Shown here one piece after another: positions 35,001 through 44,911 of a DNA stretch of 64,000 nucleotides. Source of the DNA: Mucilaginibacter psychrotolerans. Its GTDB lineage: Bacteria; Bacteroidota; Bacteroidia; Sphingobacteriales; Sphingobacteriaceae. The stretch covers positions 351,840 through 415,839 of the forward strand of contig NZ_SOZE01000002.1 of the NCBI RefSeq assembly GCF_004519315.1. The letters are read 5' to 3'. The translations under genes and the position numbers were made by a program. How positions within the stretch are numbered: position 1 is the stretch's first letter; each line of letters begins with the position of its first letter. Below the pieces are notes generated by a model that saw only the letters and a list, made by a program, of their open reading frames with translations, ran no database searches and had not been told where the DNA came from.

Positions 35001-36053
35001 ATGGCAAACCAGGAAACAGAAACCAAAAAGAAACCTAATAGAGTACTTCCTATCATTTTAGGGGTAGTACTTATCGGTGGTATCATTTTCGGTGTAAAAG
35101 AATATATATATTTCAGCAAGCACGTTGATACCGACGATGCACAGATAGATGGCGACATAAGCCCGGTAGTAGCCCGCGTTGGCGGCTATGTAGATAGCAT
35201 TATGTTCGAAGAAAACACGCACGTTGAAAAAGGCCAGCTGCTGGTGAAGATAGACGACCGCGATTACCGCGTGAAATTGGAGCAGGCACAAGCTGCCCAG
35301 GTTGGCGCAAGCGCAAACATTGGCGTTGGCGAATCGCAGATATCAACAACAGCCGCAAATTCATCAAGCGCGAAAGCGGAGGTGACATCGGCAGGTGCAC
35401 GTCTGGATAAAGTGAAGAAGGATTACGCCCGTTATGCCAACCTGGTGCAGGATGGCTCGGTGACCCGTCAGCAGTTCGATCAGGCTAAAGCCGATCTTGA
35501 AGTTGCGCAGGCCAACTACGATGCTGCAAAAGACAAATATAAAGCAGCCCAGCAACAAGTTGCCACCAGCCGTAGCCAGTTAAAGGTTACCAATACAGGT
35601 GTAAGCCAAAAGCAGGTTGATATAGATTATGCAAACTTACAGCTTACCTATACCCAGGTAAAATCGCCGGCTACAGGCCTTGCTGCCAAAAAGAACGTGC
35701 AGGTTGGTCAGCTGGTGCAGGCCGGGCAAACTTTGTTTTCGGTAGTAAACGATAACAGTCTTTACATCACCGCAAACTTTAAAGAAACCCAGTTGGATAA
35801 AATACGCAACGGACAAAAGGTTGATGTTAAGGTTGACGCTTACCCCGATTTAAAAGTTGAAGGCGAAGTTTATAATTTTTCGCCTGCTACAGGTGCCAAA
35901 TTCTCGTTACTACCACCAGATAACGCAACCGGCAACTTCGTAAAAGTAGTACAGCGCGTGCCCGTAAAAATTAAACTGAGTGGCAGCAAAGAAGATTTAG
36001 CCAAACTGCGCCCGGGCATGAGCGTAGATGTTTCGGTGATTACAAAAGACTAA
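35001..36053 (+). CDS. HlyD/EmrA-type periplasmic adaptor
   Basis: 350 residues. One membrane anchor (about 15-35, VLPIILGVVLIGGIIFGV), then a lipoyl/barrel-sandwich half (VDTDDAQIDGDISPVVARVGGYV near 38-60), a long coiled-coil hairpin (about 85-200) and the second lipoyl half (TYTQVKSPATGLAAKKNV near 215) and beta-barrel. These are the EmrA-class features, bridging the MFS pump to TolC. It lies 18 nt after tolC and 4 nt before the pump gene. Confidence 0.94.
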   Translation: MANQETETKKKPNRVLPIILGVVLIGGIIFGVKEYIYFSKHVDTDDAQIDGDISPVVARVGGYVDSIMFEENTHVEKGQLLVKIDDRDYRVKLEQAQAAQVGASANIGVGESQISTTAANSSSAKAEVTSAGARLDKVKKDYARYANLVQDGSVTRQQFDQAKADLEVAQANYDAAKDKYKAAQQQVATSRSQLKVTNTGVSQKQVDIDYANLQLTYTQVKSPATGLAAKKNVQVGQLVQAGQTLFSVVNDNSLYITANFKETQLDKIRNGQKVDVKVDAYPDLKVEGEVYNFSPATGAKFSLLPPDNATGNFVKVVQRVPVKIKLSGSKEDLAKLRPGMSVDVSVITKD

Positions 36054-36057
36054 TACA

Positions 36058-37599
36058 ATGGCTGAAACTGGCTTTAAAAAATGGATAATTACCATTACGG
36101 TAATTATGGCATCGCTCCTGGAGCTGATAGATACTACCATCGTAAACGTGGCCATACCTAAAATACAAGGTTATTTGGGCGCTACGTTAGAGGATATTGC
36201 CTGGGTGGTAACCGGCTACGCGGTAGCAAACGTTATTATCCTGCCCATGTCGGGCTGGTTGGGCGGGCGTTTTGGCCGCAAACAGTACTTCCTGGCTTCT
36301 ATTATCGTATTTACCATTGCATCGTTCTTATGCGGGAATGCAACAACCCTAAATGAACTGGTTATCTTCCGTATACTACAGGGTATAGCGGGTGGTGGAT
36401 TGATATCAACCGGGCAAACTATTCTGATAGAAACCTGGCCACGCGAGCAGATAGGTACAGCAACCGCTTTATTTGGCTTAGGCGCTGTAGTAGGCCCTAC
36501 CGTAGGCCCAACCATAGGCGGCTGGATTACCGAACACTACACTTGGCAATGGATATTCTATGTAAACATACCTGTGGGGGCTTTGGCTATTTTCCTTACG
36601 TACACGTTTATCAATGAGACGCCCAAGTCGGAGAAAAAGCCCATCGACTGGTGGGGCATTGCACTGCTTGCATTAGCAGTTGGTAGCTTACAAACGATCC
36701 TTGAAAAAGGAGAGTCGGAAGATTGGTTTGCAACTACCTATATAACTGTGTTAACCGTAACTGCAGTTATAGGCACTATACTATTTATATGGCGCGAGCT
36801 GAGTACCGACCACCCGATAGTAAATTTTAGCATTATGCGGCACCGAAGTTTTTCGGTGGGGATGTTTACGTCCTTTATATTGGGCTTCGGGCTATACGGC
36901 TCGGTGTTTGTATTCCCGGTGTTTTGCCAGAATTTGCTGGGCTTTAATGCGCAGCAAACGGGCGAGCTGCTGTTCCCCGGGGGCTTGTGTACCATATTTA
37001 TGATGCCATTTATTGGTAAAATGCTGAATAAAGGTGTACCTGCCCAATTTATGGCTACTGCGGGCATGTTCCTGTTCTTCGTATTCACCTGGATGCTGAG
37101 CAACTCTACCCTGCAAACGGGCCAGAGTGATGTGCTGGTACCCTTATTGATACGCGGCGTGGGTATGGCCCTGTTGTTTGTACCATTAACAACCCTGGCT
37201 ATGGCCGATCTGAAGGGCCCTGAAATTGGGCAAGGTTCGGGCTTGAATAACATGATGAGGCAGCTGGGTGGGTCATTTGGTATTGCGTCTTTGACTACCA
37301 TTATTCACATACGCATGGGCAAGCACCGCAGCGATTTGATTACCTATATCAACCCGTATAACCCAGCCTTTACCGAGCGGCTAAATATGTATCAGCATGC
37401 CTTTATGGCCAAAGGCAAATCGGTATCTGATGCCTTACACATGGCTTACGGAGCTATAGAAGGTGCCGTAACACGCCAAAGCATGTTGCTTACTTACGAT
37501 GATGCGTACTGGATATCGGGCCTGGTGATGCTGTTTTCTATCCCGTTGCTATACCTGCAGCCGTTTAAGAAGCTAAAAGCAGTTACCGATTCGCACTAA
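36058..37599 (+). CDS. DHA2-family (EmrB/QacA) drug:proton antiporter
   Basis: 513 residues with 14 predicted membrane helices. LLELIDTTIVNVAIPKI near residue 20 is the DHA2 motif D1, GWLGGRFGRKQY near 70 is motif A, and GLGAVVGPTVGPTIGGWI near 145 is the antiporter motif C. It exports hydrophobic drugs with proton influx through the HlyD-TolC conduit. It is the last gene of the operon and is followed by a strong terminator. Confidence 0.95.
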   Translation: MAETGFKKWIITITVIMASLLELIDTTIVNVAIPKIQGYLGATLEDIAWVVTGYAVANVIILPMSGWLGGRFGRKQYFLASIIVFTIASFLCGNATTLNELVIFRILQGIAGGGLISTGQTILIETWPREQIGTATALFGLGAVVGPTVGPTIGGWITEHYTWQWIFYVNIPVGALAIFLTYTFINETPKSEKKPIDWWGIALLALAVGSLQTILEKGESEDWFATTYITVLTVTAVIGTILFIWRELSTDHPIVNFSIMRHRSFSVGMFTSFILGFGLYGSVFVFPVFCQNLLGFNAQQTGELLFPGGLCTIFMMPFIGKMLNKGVPAQFMATAGMFLFFVFTWMLSNSTLQTGQSDVLVPLLIRGVGMALLFVPLTTLAMADLKGPEIGQGSGLNNMMRQLGGSFGIASLTTIIHIRMGKHRSDLITYINPYNPAFTERLNMYQHAFMAKGKSVSDALHMAYGAIEGAVTRQSMLLTYDDAYWISGLVMLFSIPLLYLQPFKKLKAVTDSH

Positions 37600-37605
37600 A
37601 AAACA

Positions 37606-37636
37606 AAACCGTTCAGCTTTGTCAGCTGAACGGTTT
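37606..37636. terminator. Terminator of the efflux operon
   Basis: 13-bp stem AAACCGTTCAGCT / AGCTGAACGGTTT with loop TTGTC, flanked by A-rich upstream and CTCC-AAAAAAA downstream sequence. The next 200 nt (to 37853) show no gene. Confidence 0.75.
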
Positions 37637-37853
37637 CTCCAAAAAAATCAACAATTAAATTTGTAATCCCTCTCCCGGGCTCACAAAGTTGTAGTTAATA
37701 AAAATTATGATTAGGAGAGGTGTTATAATCTTATGCTATAAAATTAGTTGTTTTTAATTAACAAACACAAATTTAATTTCATATTATTTTCATCTTAACA
37801 GTATTGGTCAAAAGGGGTATGTAAAAATGTCCCTTTTGGCTTTATAAATGGTT

Positions 37854-38438
37854 TTAGAAAATAATTTTGCCTGTTGCGGTTACCAATGAGGCAATGCGTA
37901 CGGCATCGAATATACGCTCCTCTGTAGTACCCAGCTTTATCAGCGAATCTTCGTGCGCGTTTACGCACATTTCGCAGCCATTTACAGCAGAAATGGCCAG
38001 GCTCATCAATTCAAAAAATTCTTTCCCGGTTACCGGCTTCATCATCAGCTGCATGCGGATGCGGGCGGGTATCTGGGTGTATTTCTCTTTCTGCGTAAAA
38101 TGGCGGAAACGGTAAAAGATATTGTTAGATGCCAGCAACGATGCGCAGCCCACGGCTTCGGCCACATCTGCAGCTGTAGCACCCTGCGCTTCGGCATATT
38201 GCGTATAGTAGTTGGTAAGCGGTAGGTTATTGTTGTTTACAGCAGTGCTAAGGCCAAGCAGGGCGCATTCTTTTTCGCTGAGGTGAGCAGAGGTAAGGGT
38301 GCTGGTAAAATTCAGCTTAAAATCGCGCAGATAGCGCGATTCGCCTTTTTCTAACAATGTAAGGCTGGCGGTGCGGTAAGCCACATCAAGGCCGAGGCTT
38401 TGCAGTATTTCTTGTATCAGTTCGGTACTTTCGTTCAT
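37854..38438 (-). CDS. AhpD-like carboxymuconolactone decarboxylase family protein
   Basis: 194 residues from the ATG at 38438 (MNESTELIQEI). The AhpD active-site pattern E-x11-C-x2-C-x3-H is complete: the Glu in FFELMSLA and the two Cys and His in GCEMCVNAH near residue 155. AhpD recycles peroxiredoxins through a lipoyl or thiol relay. It lies 75 nt downstream of the peroxiredoxin gene on the same strand, so the two likely form one oxidative-stress operon. In-frame extension to 38495 was rejected. Confidence 0.9.
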   Translation of the reverse strand: MNESTELIQEILQSLGLDVAYRTASLTLLEKGESRYLRDFKLNFTSTLTSAHLSEKECALLGLSTAVNNNNLPLTNYYTQYAEAQGATAADVAEAVGCASLLASNNIFYRFRHFTQKEKYTQIPARIRMQLMMKPVTGKEFFELMSLAISAVNGCEMCVNAHEDSLIKLGTTEERIFDAVRIASLVTATGKIIF

Positions 38439-38513
38439 GATGTTAAAGATGTTATGGTATAAAAAAGCCCTGCTCCCAACGGGTGCAAGGGCCATATATA
38501 TAGGGGTATTAAA

Positions 38514-39059
38514 TTAAACGGTAAGGGTTTCCTGGCCTTTTTCCCAGTTGCAAGGGCAAAGCTCATCTGTTTGCAAACCATCAAGCACGCGTAAAACTTC
38601 TTTTACGTTACGGCCAACGCTCAGGTCGTTTACCGATACCCAACGGATGATGCCGGTAGGGTCAACAATAAAAGTAGCACGGTAAGCAATTTTTTCGTTA
38701 GGCTCTAAAATGCCCAGGTCTTCTGCCAATGATTTAGAAGTATCGGCCAGCATCGGGAATTTAAGGTCGCGCAGGTCGTCGTGATCTCTTCTCCAGGCAG
38801 CGTGTACAAATTCAGAATCGGTAGAAGCACCAATTAAACGGGTTTCGCGGTCGCGGAATTCGCCATAGTTTTTGTTGAACTCAGCAATTTCTGTAGGGCA
38901 AACGAAAGTAAAATCTTTTGGCCACCAGAACATTACGGTCCAAACGTTATCATCATTTACCAGAAAGTCTGAAGTGATGGTTTCAAACTCTTTGCCTTTT
39001 TCGAGGCTTGTTACGGCTATTTTAGAAAACTTCGGGAATTGTTGTCCTATTGTTAACAT
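38514..39059 (-). CDS. ahpC: Alkyl hydroperoxide reductase AhpC (three-Cys type)
   Basis: 181 residues. The peroxidatic Cys54 is in DFTFVCPTEIAEF, Arg in RETRLIGAS follows near 95, and Cys168 and Cys170 lie in DELCPCNWEKG. This three-Cys arrangement is the one known from mycobacterial AhpC, which is reduced by AhpD, and an AhpD-like gene is next door. It reduces organic peroxides. TATATTTG at 39095-39088 on the minus strand is a -7 box about 28 nt before the ATG. Confidence 0.94.
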   Translation of the reverse strand: MLTIGQQFPKFSKIAVTSLEKGKEFETITSDFLVNDDNVWTVMFWWPKDFTFVCPTEIAEFNKNYGEFRDRETRLIGASTDSEFVHAAWRRDHDDLRDLKFPMLADTSKSLAEDLGILEPNEKIAYRATFIVDPTGIIRWVSVNDLSVGRNVKEVLRVLDGLQTDELCPCNWEKGQETLTV

Positions 39060-39250
39060 AATGGATGTTTTGTTAAAATTTATGCAACAAATATACGCTT
39101 TTAAAGCTTCGGCTTTTATCTGAAATATCTATGGCGTATAGAGGATAGCTATAGTGTTTAGGTTACACGATAGTAGGTACTTAACACTTGTTGATATCCG
39201 ATTCGTGCTCATTTTTTCCTAAAATAATTTTATTTGCCTATCATTATCGT

Positions 39251-41179
39251 ATGAAAACCAAACCTATCCTAATTGTGGCCGCGCTGGCATTTGTAATTGG
39301 CTGCGGCATTTTTATAACCGCCTGCAAAACCGCAAAGAAAACCAAAAAGGCTGCCATTATCGCTTTCCTTAAACATTTTGATGCCAACATAAAAGCAGGG
39401 AAAACCAAAGCCGCCCTCACCTGTTTTGAAGACGGCCAAAATAAGGCGGCGAACAAAAAGCTGATAAAACTACTTGCCGGTAAAAGTGGCCCGGACAGTA
39501 AGGGCAAGGCACTTTTTAAAGTGGATTTGGATATAGATGCAGTAGGTATCGATTTTACCAACCCTCAGGCAGTGGTGGCCGTTATCCCTGCGAAATTTAA
39601 GCATGATAGTTTACCGGATGCTGCATCGCATATCAATTTTACCTTGCACAAGGTGGCTGGCGAAACATATAAAATAGTGGGTGTAAAGGCTGACGATTTT
39701 GCGTCGGACTATGCCCTTTATCAAAATAAGGTAATTAATGCTACCGTGCCCGAAACGGATCTTTACAGCCCGGAAACGCTGGCTGCCTTTAAAGTTGCCA
39801 AGCAATTACAAACCAAATACGATAGCGTACTATGGTTTCAGCATGTGGATAAAAAAGCATGGTATTTTGTAATAAAGGGCAAAATTACAGACAATTATTA
39901 TTGGGAATACCGGGACGAGTACGCCAATGAGAAAACGAAGAAGTCTGATTTTAAAATGGGGCTGGTGAATCCGGATTTAAAAGAGGTTATCCCGGTTGAA
40001 TACGATTTGGTGCACAATATTGGAGGCACAATCGACAGCCTCATAGAGGTGGAAAAGGGCGGAAAAAAGGGTTTTTATGATATGGCAGGAAAACTGGTTG
40101 TCCCCGTCTCCTACGACATGGTTTTACCTTTAAGTGATGGTGATAACATTGGCCTGCTAAATAGCGGAAGCGATTTTTTTTATTTGAAGAAAGACCTAAC
40201 GCTTAGCGAAAAAATAGTCGATTTTAAAATAGCCGAAGTATTGCCCAAGGTTAAGCATTATAACGAAGACTACACCTTATCAGACAAAACTACGCGAAAC
40301 CTGATGGAATATAACTCGAGAGACCGGTTTACATCGCTTGTGGTTTCTCCGTCTTACCTGGTAGAATGGAACATTCTTGATAAGTTCATTAATCTACAAA
40401 ATCCGCTAAGGAAATTTGTGGAAGACGAATCAGGGGAAGGCGAAGGAAGTGGATCGATAGCAGTGAGCTACGACGGTACCGGAAATAAGGAAGAAGGAAG
40501 CTGGTTTGAAAGCATCTTTCACTCGGTAGTTGATGACTACCTGGGCAGCCGCGCCAGCCTATATCAAACAAAAAATGTACTTGTGATAGATAAAAAGCAA
40601 AATAAGGTTTTCTCATTCCAGGGTACAAATTATTTTGGCGGGGGTGAAGGGGGTGGTACAATTAGCGGCACCTGTAACGAAAATAGTTTAAAAGCAATAA
40701 ACGATTCGTTATTTGAGTTTAAAACTACATCAATATTTAGCCAGGAACTGTTAGATACCAATACTTACATGAATGAAGCACCTTATTATTATTACCTGCA
40801 AATTAAAGGCGGTAAATTAGTGCCATTGGCAACAGCGCGAAAATTCCCTACCCAGTTTGTTAAGTTAGACGACTCTTACCTACGGGGCTGCTATATGGTT
40901 ACAAAATATAATTCAAAATCCGGTAAAAGCATCGACGCTACTTTCGATCGTTTAACACCCGAGATATTACAGGTAATGAAAAACGAGATATACGCCTCTT
41001 ATAATTACAAGTTCAAAAATGAAAGATGGAACGATATTTTCAGATATAAATTCAATCAGCAGGATACAGTAATGCACGATAACGTTGACGATTCACTGAC
41101 CGTGGTAGATAAATACAACATAGAGTGGATAAACAGTAAGCTGAAAATTAAGAAAGCCGCAACGCTGGCGTTGAGATGA
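39251..41179 (+). CDS. Large lipoprotein with WG-repeat-like segment
   Basis: 642 residues from the ATG at 39251. The leader ends in the lipobox FITAC near residue 25, so it is a lipoprotein. A DUF4878-like N-terminal part (about 30-150, FLKHFDANIKAGKTKAALTCF) is followed by WG-repeat-like strands (KMGLVNPDLKEVIPVEYDLV and KGFYDMAGKLVVPVSYD near 240-290) and a C-terminal region rich in Tyr and Asn (EAPYYYYLQIKGG). Function is unknown; a surface or periplasmic interaction role is likely. Its stop overlaps the start of the DUF2306 gene by 4 nt. Confidence 0.85.
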   Translation: MKTKPILIVAALAFVIGCGIFITACKTAKKTKKAAIIAFLKHFDANIKAGKTKAALTCFEDGQNKAANKKLIKLLAGKSGPDSKGKALFKVDLDIDAVGIDFTNPQAVVAVIPAKFKHDSLPDAASHINFTLHKVAGETYKIVGVKADDFASDYALYQNKVINATVPETDLYSPETLAAFKVAKQLQTKYDSVLWFQHVDKKAWYFVIKGKITDNYYWEYRDEYANEKTKKSDFKMGLVNPDLKEVIPVEYDLVHNIGGTIDSLIEVEKGGKKGFYDMAGKLVVPVSYDMVLPLSDGDNIGLLNSGSDFFYLKKDLTLSEKIVDFKIAEVLPKVKHYNEDYTLSDKTTRNLMEYNSRDRFTSLVVSPSYLVEWNILDKFINLQNPLRKFVEDESGEGEGSGSIAVSYDGTGNKEEGSWFESIFHSVVDDYLGSRASLYQTKNVLVIDKKQNKVFSFQGTNYFGGGEGGGTISGTCNENSLKAINDSLFEFKTTSIFSQELLDTNTYMNEAPYYYYLQIKGGKLVPLATARKFPTQFVKLDDSYLRGCYMVTKYNSKSGKSIDATFDRLTPEILQVMKNEIYASYNYKFKNERWNDIFRYKFNQQDTVMHDNVDDSLTVVDKYNIEWINSKLKIKKAATLALR

Positions 41180-41799
41180 GCATTATAACTAAAGTGCTAC
41201 GGCTTCTAGCTTTTTTGTGGGTGTTGCTGCTTAGTAGCGGTACCATTTTACAATACCTTGTTTTTAGCCAAAACACCGTCTTTTTACAGATAAAGAAAGA
41301 AGCTATACAAACGGGCTGGTACCTGCCTGCATTTTACTGCCATATTTTTGGCAGTAGTGTAATTCTTATTACAGGTTTTTTCCAGTTCTCAAAAAGAGTT
41401 TACAATAACCGCCCGCTGCACAAAACGCTGGGCAAAATTTATGTGTTTGGCGTCCTGTTTTTTGCAGCGCCGGGGGCTTATGTAATGACACTCTTCGTAA
41501 GCCGTGGAGCGGGCGTGTTCGCATCCTTTTTAATACAAAACACGCTTTGGGTAGCCTGCACTCTTGCAGCCTGGCTATTGGTGATGAAGGGCCGCATAGG
41601 CGACCATAAAAAGATGATGCGCCGCAGCTATGCACTGGCTTTCGGCGCGGTAACGCTTAGGTTTTACATCTGGCTGTTTACCACGTTTGGACATGGCGTT
41701 GGCTTTGAGCATAATTACCTCATCATTGCATTCGCGAGCTGGGTACCTAATTTGCTGTTGGCGGAGGTTATTAATAGGTGGGAGGGGAAAAGGCCATAG
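41176..41799 (+). CDS. DUF2306-type membrane protein
   Basis: 207 residues with about six helices. The fingerprint WYLPAFYCHIFGSSVILITGFFQF and a heme-like pair of histidines, HKTLGKIYV near 78 and GDHKKMMRRSYAL near 140, match the DUF2306 family as I know it. Conserved His residues suggest metal or heme binding, but no function is established. Its ATG overlaps the stop of the lipoprotein gene, so the two form an operon. Confidence 0.85.
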   Translation: MSIITKVLRLLAFLWVLLLSSGTILQYLVFSQNTVFLQIKKEAIQTGWYLPAFYCHIFGSSVILITGFFQFSKRVYNNRPLHKTLGKIYVFGVLFFAAPGAYVMTLFVSRGAGVFASFLIQNTLWVACTLAAWLLVMKGRIGDHKKMMRRSYALAFGAVTLRFYIWLFTTFGHGVGFEHNYLIIAFASWVPNLLLAEVINRWEGKRP

Positions 41800-41802
41800 T
41801 CA

Positions 41803-41905
41803 ATGGTCGATAGTCCATAGCCGGAAAAGGAATTGAGCATCTATAGGCCTTAGTCCATAGCCGGAAAATAGTTGAGCTACTATCGACTATGGACCACGGA
41901 CTATT
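41803..41905. repeat. Imperfect inverted repeat after the DUF2306 gene
   Basis: GGTCGATAGTCCATAG and GTCCATAGCCGGAAAA phrases on the left recur in reverse complement (CTACTATCGACTATGGACC, then GGACTATTGACTA) on the right. It lies between convergent genes and could terminate both. Confidence 0.7.
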
Positions 41906-41907
41906 GA

Positions 41908-43536
41908 CTAAAGAATATACTTCGTACTCAAAAAATTCGAATCGTTATCATTTACAATCTCGTTGATGAGCTGCTTATTAATCTCGTTCATTTTGGTTGC
42001 CACCAGTGAGCGGATAGAGAACGAGCGCAATGCATCATGTACCGATAAGGTTCCTTCTGCGCTATCCTTGCGCCCCGTGAAGGGGAATACATCCGGCCCG
42101 CGCTGGCACTGGCTGTTGATGTTTACGCGGCTCACCAGGTTCACAAAGGGGTCTATCAGTGCCGAAATCTCCTTGGCATCGTTACTGAAGATACTCACCT
42201 GCATGCCATGCGGCGAATCTATCTGGTATTGGATAGTTTCCTCAATATCTTCAAATGGTATCACCGGGATGATCGGGCCAAACTGTTCCTCTCGGTACAG
42301 CTTCATTTTCTCGTTAACCGGGTACACCACCGCCGGGAAAACGAACGATTCGGCAGTTACGCCGCCGTGCTCGTTCATTACGCTGGCTCCGTTGGAAATG
42401 GCATCCGCTATGCATTCTTTAAGGTAATCGGGTTTATGCGGCTCGGGCAGCGGGGTAAGCTTTACGCCATCTGTCCAGGGCAGGCCGGGTTTCAATGCAC
42501 TTACGGCCTCGCTTAATAGCTTTAAAAAGTCGTCTGCCACTTCCTTTTGTACAAATATTACTTTGATGGCCGTACAGCGCTGCCCGTTGAAAGATAAGGC
42601 ACCCAATATGCACTCGCTAACGGCAAGCTTAAGATCGGCATTTTTGGTAACGATGGCGGCGTTCTTAGCATCCAGGCTCAACACCGCACGCAGACGGTTA
42701 ATTTTTGGATGCCGTTTCTTCAGGTCGTTAGCAACCTTGCTGCTGCCGATAAAGGCCAGCACGTTGATCTTACCGGTCGCCATCAGGCCGGGCGTAACTA
42801 CGGCACCTCGGCCGTAAACAGTGTTTACGACACCTTTAGGGAAGGCATCCCTGAATGCCTCCAGCAACGGGTAGTGCAACAGCGTACCGTGCTTAGGCGG
42901 TTTAAATAAAATGGTATTGCCCATTATAAGGGCGGGTATCAGCGTAGTAAAGGTTTCGTTAAGCGGGTAATTGAACGGCCCCATGCACAGTACCACACCG
43001 AGCGGGGAGCGGCGTATCTGGGCTACCAGTCCCTCCGCCATTTCGAAACGGGAAGATTGCCTGTCAATATCTTTTAACCCATCGATTGTAGCGTTGATGT
43101 ACTCCACCGTACGGTCGAACTCTTTGGCAGAGTCTGCATAAGATTTGCCAATCTCCCACATAATGAGTTTTACAATGAGCGTTCGTTGCTCAATCATCTT
43201 ATACACGAATTTATCCATGCATTTGATACGGTCTACAATGCTCATGGTAGGCCACGCGCCGCGGCCGTTGTCGTAGGCTTTCAGGGCAGCTTCCATTGCT
43301 TCCATGGCCTCATATTCTCCGCAAACGGGATAGGTGCCAATCAGCTTACGTTTCAGCACGCCATCAGCATCGGGCAGCATTACGGGCGAATACACCTCGC
43401 TCACGTCGCCATCCCATTGGCGCATTTCGCCGTTAACCAAATATTCGCGCTGGTGGATTTCTGCTATACGGTGCTGCTCGGGAATTTCCTCCTCGGGCAC
43501 AAACATACTTAAGAGTTGTTGTTGGTAATCTTGCAT
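41908..43536 (-). CDS. gapN: NADP-dependent glyceraldehyde-3-phosphate dehydrogenase (non-phosphorylating)
   Basis: 542 residues, aldehyde dehydrogenase fold. The catalytic Cys321 is in FNGQRCTAIKV, and the preceding MGPFNYPLNETF (Rossmann entry) and KPPKHGTLLHYPL are characteristic of GapN rather than generic ALDH. It oxidises glyceraldehyde-3-phosphate to 3-phosphoglycerate and yields NADPH. TATTTTAG on the minus strand upstream is a near -7 box. It lies next to the pentose-phosphate cluster but is separated from it by the plus-strand ATPase/TOPRIM cassette. Confidence 0.9.
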   Translation of the reverse strand: MQDYQQQLLSMFVPEEEIPEQHRIAEIHQREYLVNGEMRQWDGDVSEVYSPVMLPDADGVLKRKLIGTYPVCGEYEAMEAMEAALKAYDNGRGAWPTMSIVDRIKCMDKFVYKMIEQRTLIVKLIMWEIGKSYADSAKEFDRTVEYINATIDGLKDIDRQSSRFEMAEGLVAQIRRSPLGVVLCMGPFNYPLNETFTTLIPALIMGNTILFKPPKHGTLLHYPLLEAFRDAFPKGVVNTVYGRGAVVTPGLMATGKINVLAFIGSSKVANDLKKRHPKINRLRAVLSLDAKNAAIVTKNADLKLAVSECILGALSFNGQRCTAIKVIFVQKEVADDFLKLLSEAVSALKPGLPWTDGVKLTPLPEPHKPDYLKECIADAISNGASVMNEHGGVTAESFVFPAVVYPVNEKMKLYREEQFGPIIPVIPFEDIEETIQYQIDSPHGMQVSIFSNDAKEISALIDPFVNLVSRVNINSQCQRGPDVFPFTGRKDSAEGTLSVHDALRSFSIRSLVATKMNEINKQLINEIVNDNDSNFLSTKYIL

Positions 43537-43659
43537 AGATAGGGCTTTTGATGTATGCTAAAATACGATTGTTTAGAGGGGAAAGCAACATGCGAAGCGA
43601 AAGGTTTTTGGGAAATTGACGATAACGTGGTGTTAGCTGACTTATAAACAACTCAAAGA

Positions 43660-43688
43660 TTGTTTATATTTAAAAACGAATACATTTG
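43660..43688 (+). promoter_or_regulatory. Promoter of the ATPase/TOPRIM cassette
   Basis: TTG at 43660-43662, an 18-nt spacer, then TACATTTG at 43681-43688, an exact -7 match 23 nt before the ATG. Confidence 0.6.
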
Positions 43689-43711
43689 TATTAAATCATT
43701 GGTTTATATTT

Positions 43712-44911
43712 ATGCCTACTGAAGTTGCAGAGCGACCACGAGTTTATCTTGATAAAGTTCACCTTAAGGGATATAAGTCTATTGAAGACCTTACTATAGA
43801 TTTTCAAAAGGGGTTGAATATTCTTATTGGGAAGAACGGTGCGGGGAAGTCTAATTTTTTGGAATTTATTCATCAGGCGGCGCACACAGACGCAAATTCT
43901 AAAATTTTATTTAAGTATGCTAACCTTAGATTCTTATCTGAAGATAACCATACGTTTGTGCTTGAATTAGAAAAAGCCACTTATAACAGAATTGACAAAG
44001 AAAGTATTCCAGATGCCATAAATGTATTCGAACGTTTGATTATTGATAATCAAACTGTGCTTGATACGACTAACGAATCAGATTCCCGCACTGCATTCTT
44101 GTACTATGGGAGGAAAATCTTTTATAGGAAACTAACAAGATTGTTTATCAATTTAGGGTATCAAAATATATATCCGTTGTATATTAAATTTAATCTCCCA
44201 AATAAACTTACTTGTATAGATATTCCTGGTACGCTCCGCATTGGCTTAGAAAACGAATTTTATTACTGGATATATCCCGATACATTGCCATTTATCAGCG
44301 AGATTTTTTGGAAAGTTGAATCTTCATATGATGTGGATGATATAGATACAATTAGCAAAATTTCGGTGCCTGCTATAAACGAACATTTAATTTTCAACCA
44401 AGACATAGTCTCATCTTTAAAGAAATTTACACCAATTGAAGATGTAAAGTTTAATACCAGTCTAAATGTTTATAAGGATGAAAAAAGCGTTACTATTGAA
44501 AATATCAAACTGGAGTTCTTAATAAACGGAAACTGGTTGCCTTGGTCTCAATTGTCCGACGGCACGAGACGTCTTTTCTTTATTGTCTCTGAAGTAATTT
44601 ATGCAACTGGTTTTGTATTAATTGAAGAACCCGAGCTCGGCATCCACCCTCATCAATTTCACCTATTGATGAATTTCTTAAAAGAGCAATCAGAAGATAA
44701 GCAAATTATACTTTCCACACACTCCCCTAAAGCGTTGGACCATTTGAATGAAAACGAATTAGGGAATATATTAATAGCCGAGTACGATTTAGCAAAGGGC
44801 ACTCAAATCCGCCACCTTACCGATGAGGAGACCGATAAGGCGAAAGAATACATCAAAGAAGTTGGCTTTCTTAGCGATTACTGGCTTTTATCCGATTTAG
44901 AACAATGGTAA
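43712..44911 (+). CDS. AAA/ABC-type ATPase of a putative defence module
   Basis: 399 residues, RecF/SMC-like. The opening VHLKGYKSIEDLTIDFQKGLN is typical of AAA_15/AAA_21 proteins. Walker A GKNGAGKSN is near 40-48, the signature LSDGTRR near 285, Walker B FVLIEEPELGIHP near 305 and the switch His in STHSP near 343. The central 200 residues are Tyr- and Ile-rich and poorly conserved, and no nuclease motif is visible. It overlaps the next gene by 7 nt. AT-rich codons, a private promoter and the neighbour suggest an acquired anti-phage cassette. Related layouts known: PARIS (AriA/AriB), OLD-type and Gabija. Confidence 0.85.
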   Translation: MPTEVAERPRVYLDKVHLKGYKSIEDLTIDFQKGLNILIGKNGAGKSNFLEFIHQAAHTDANSKILFKYANLRFLSEDNHTFVLELEKATYNRIDKESIPDAINVFERLIIDNQTVLDTTNESDSRTAFLYYGRKIFYRKLTRLFINLGYQNIYPLYIKFNLPNKLTCIDIPGTLRIGLENEFYYWIYPDTLPFISEIFWKVESSYDVDDIDTISKISVPAINEHLIFNQDIVSSLKKFTPIEDVKFNTSLNVYKDEKSVTIENIKLEFLINGNWLPWSQLSDGTRRLFFIVSEVIYATGFVLIEEPELGIHPHQFHLLMNFLKEQSEDKQIILSTHSPKALDHLNENELGNILIAEYDLAKGTQIRHLTDEETDKAKEYIKEVGFLSDYWLLSDLEQW

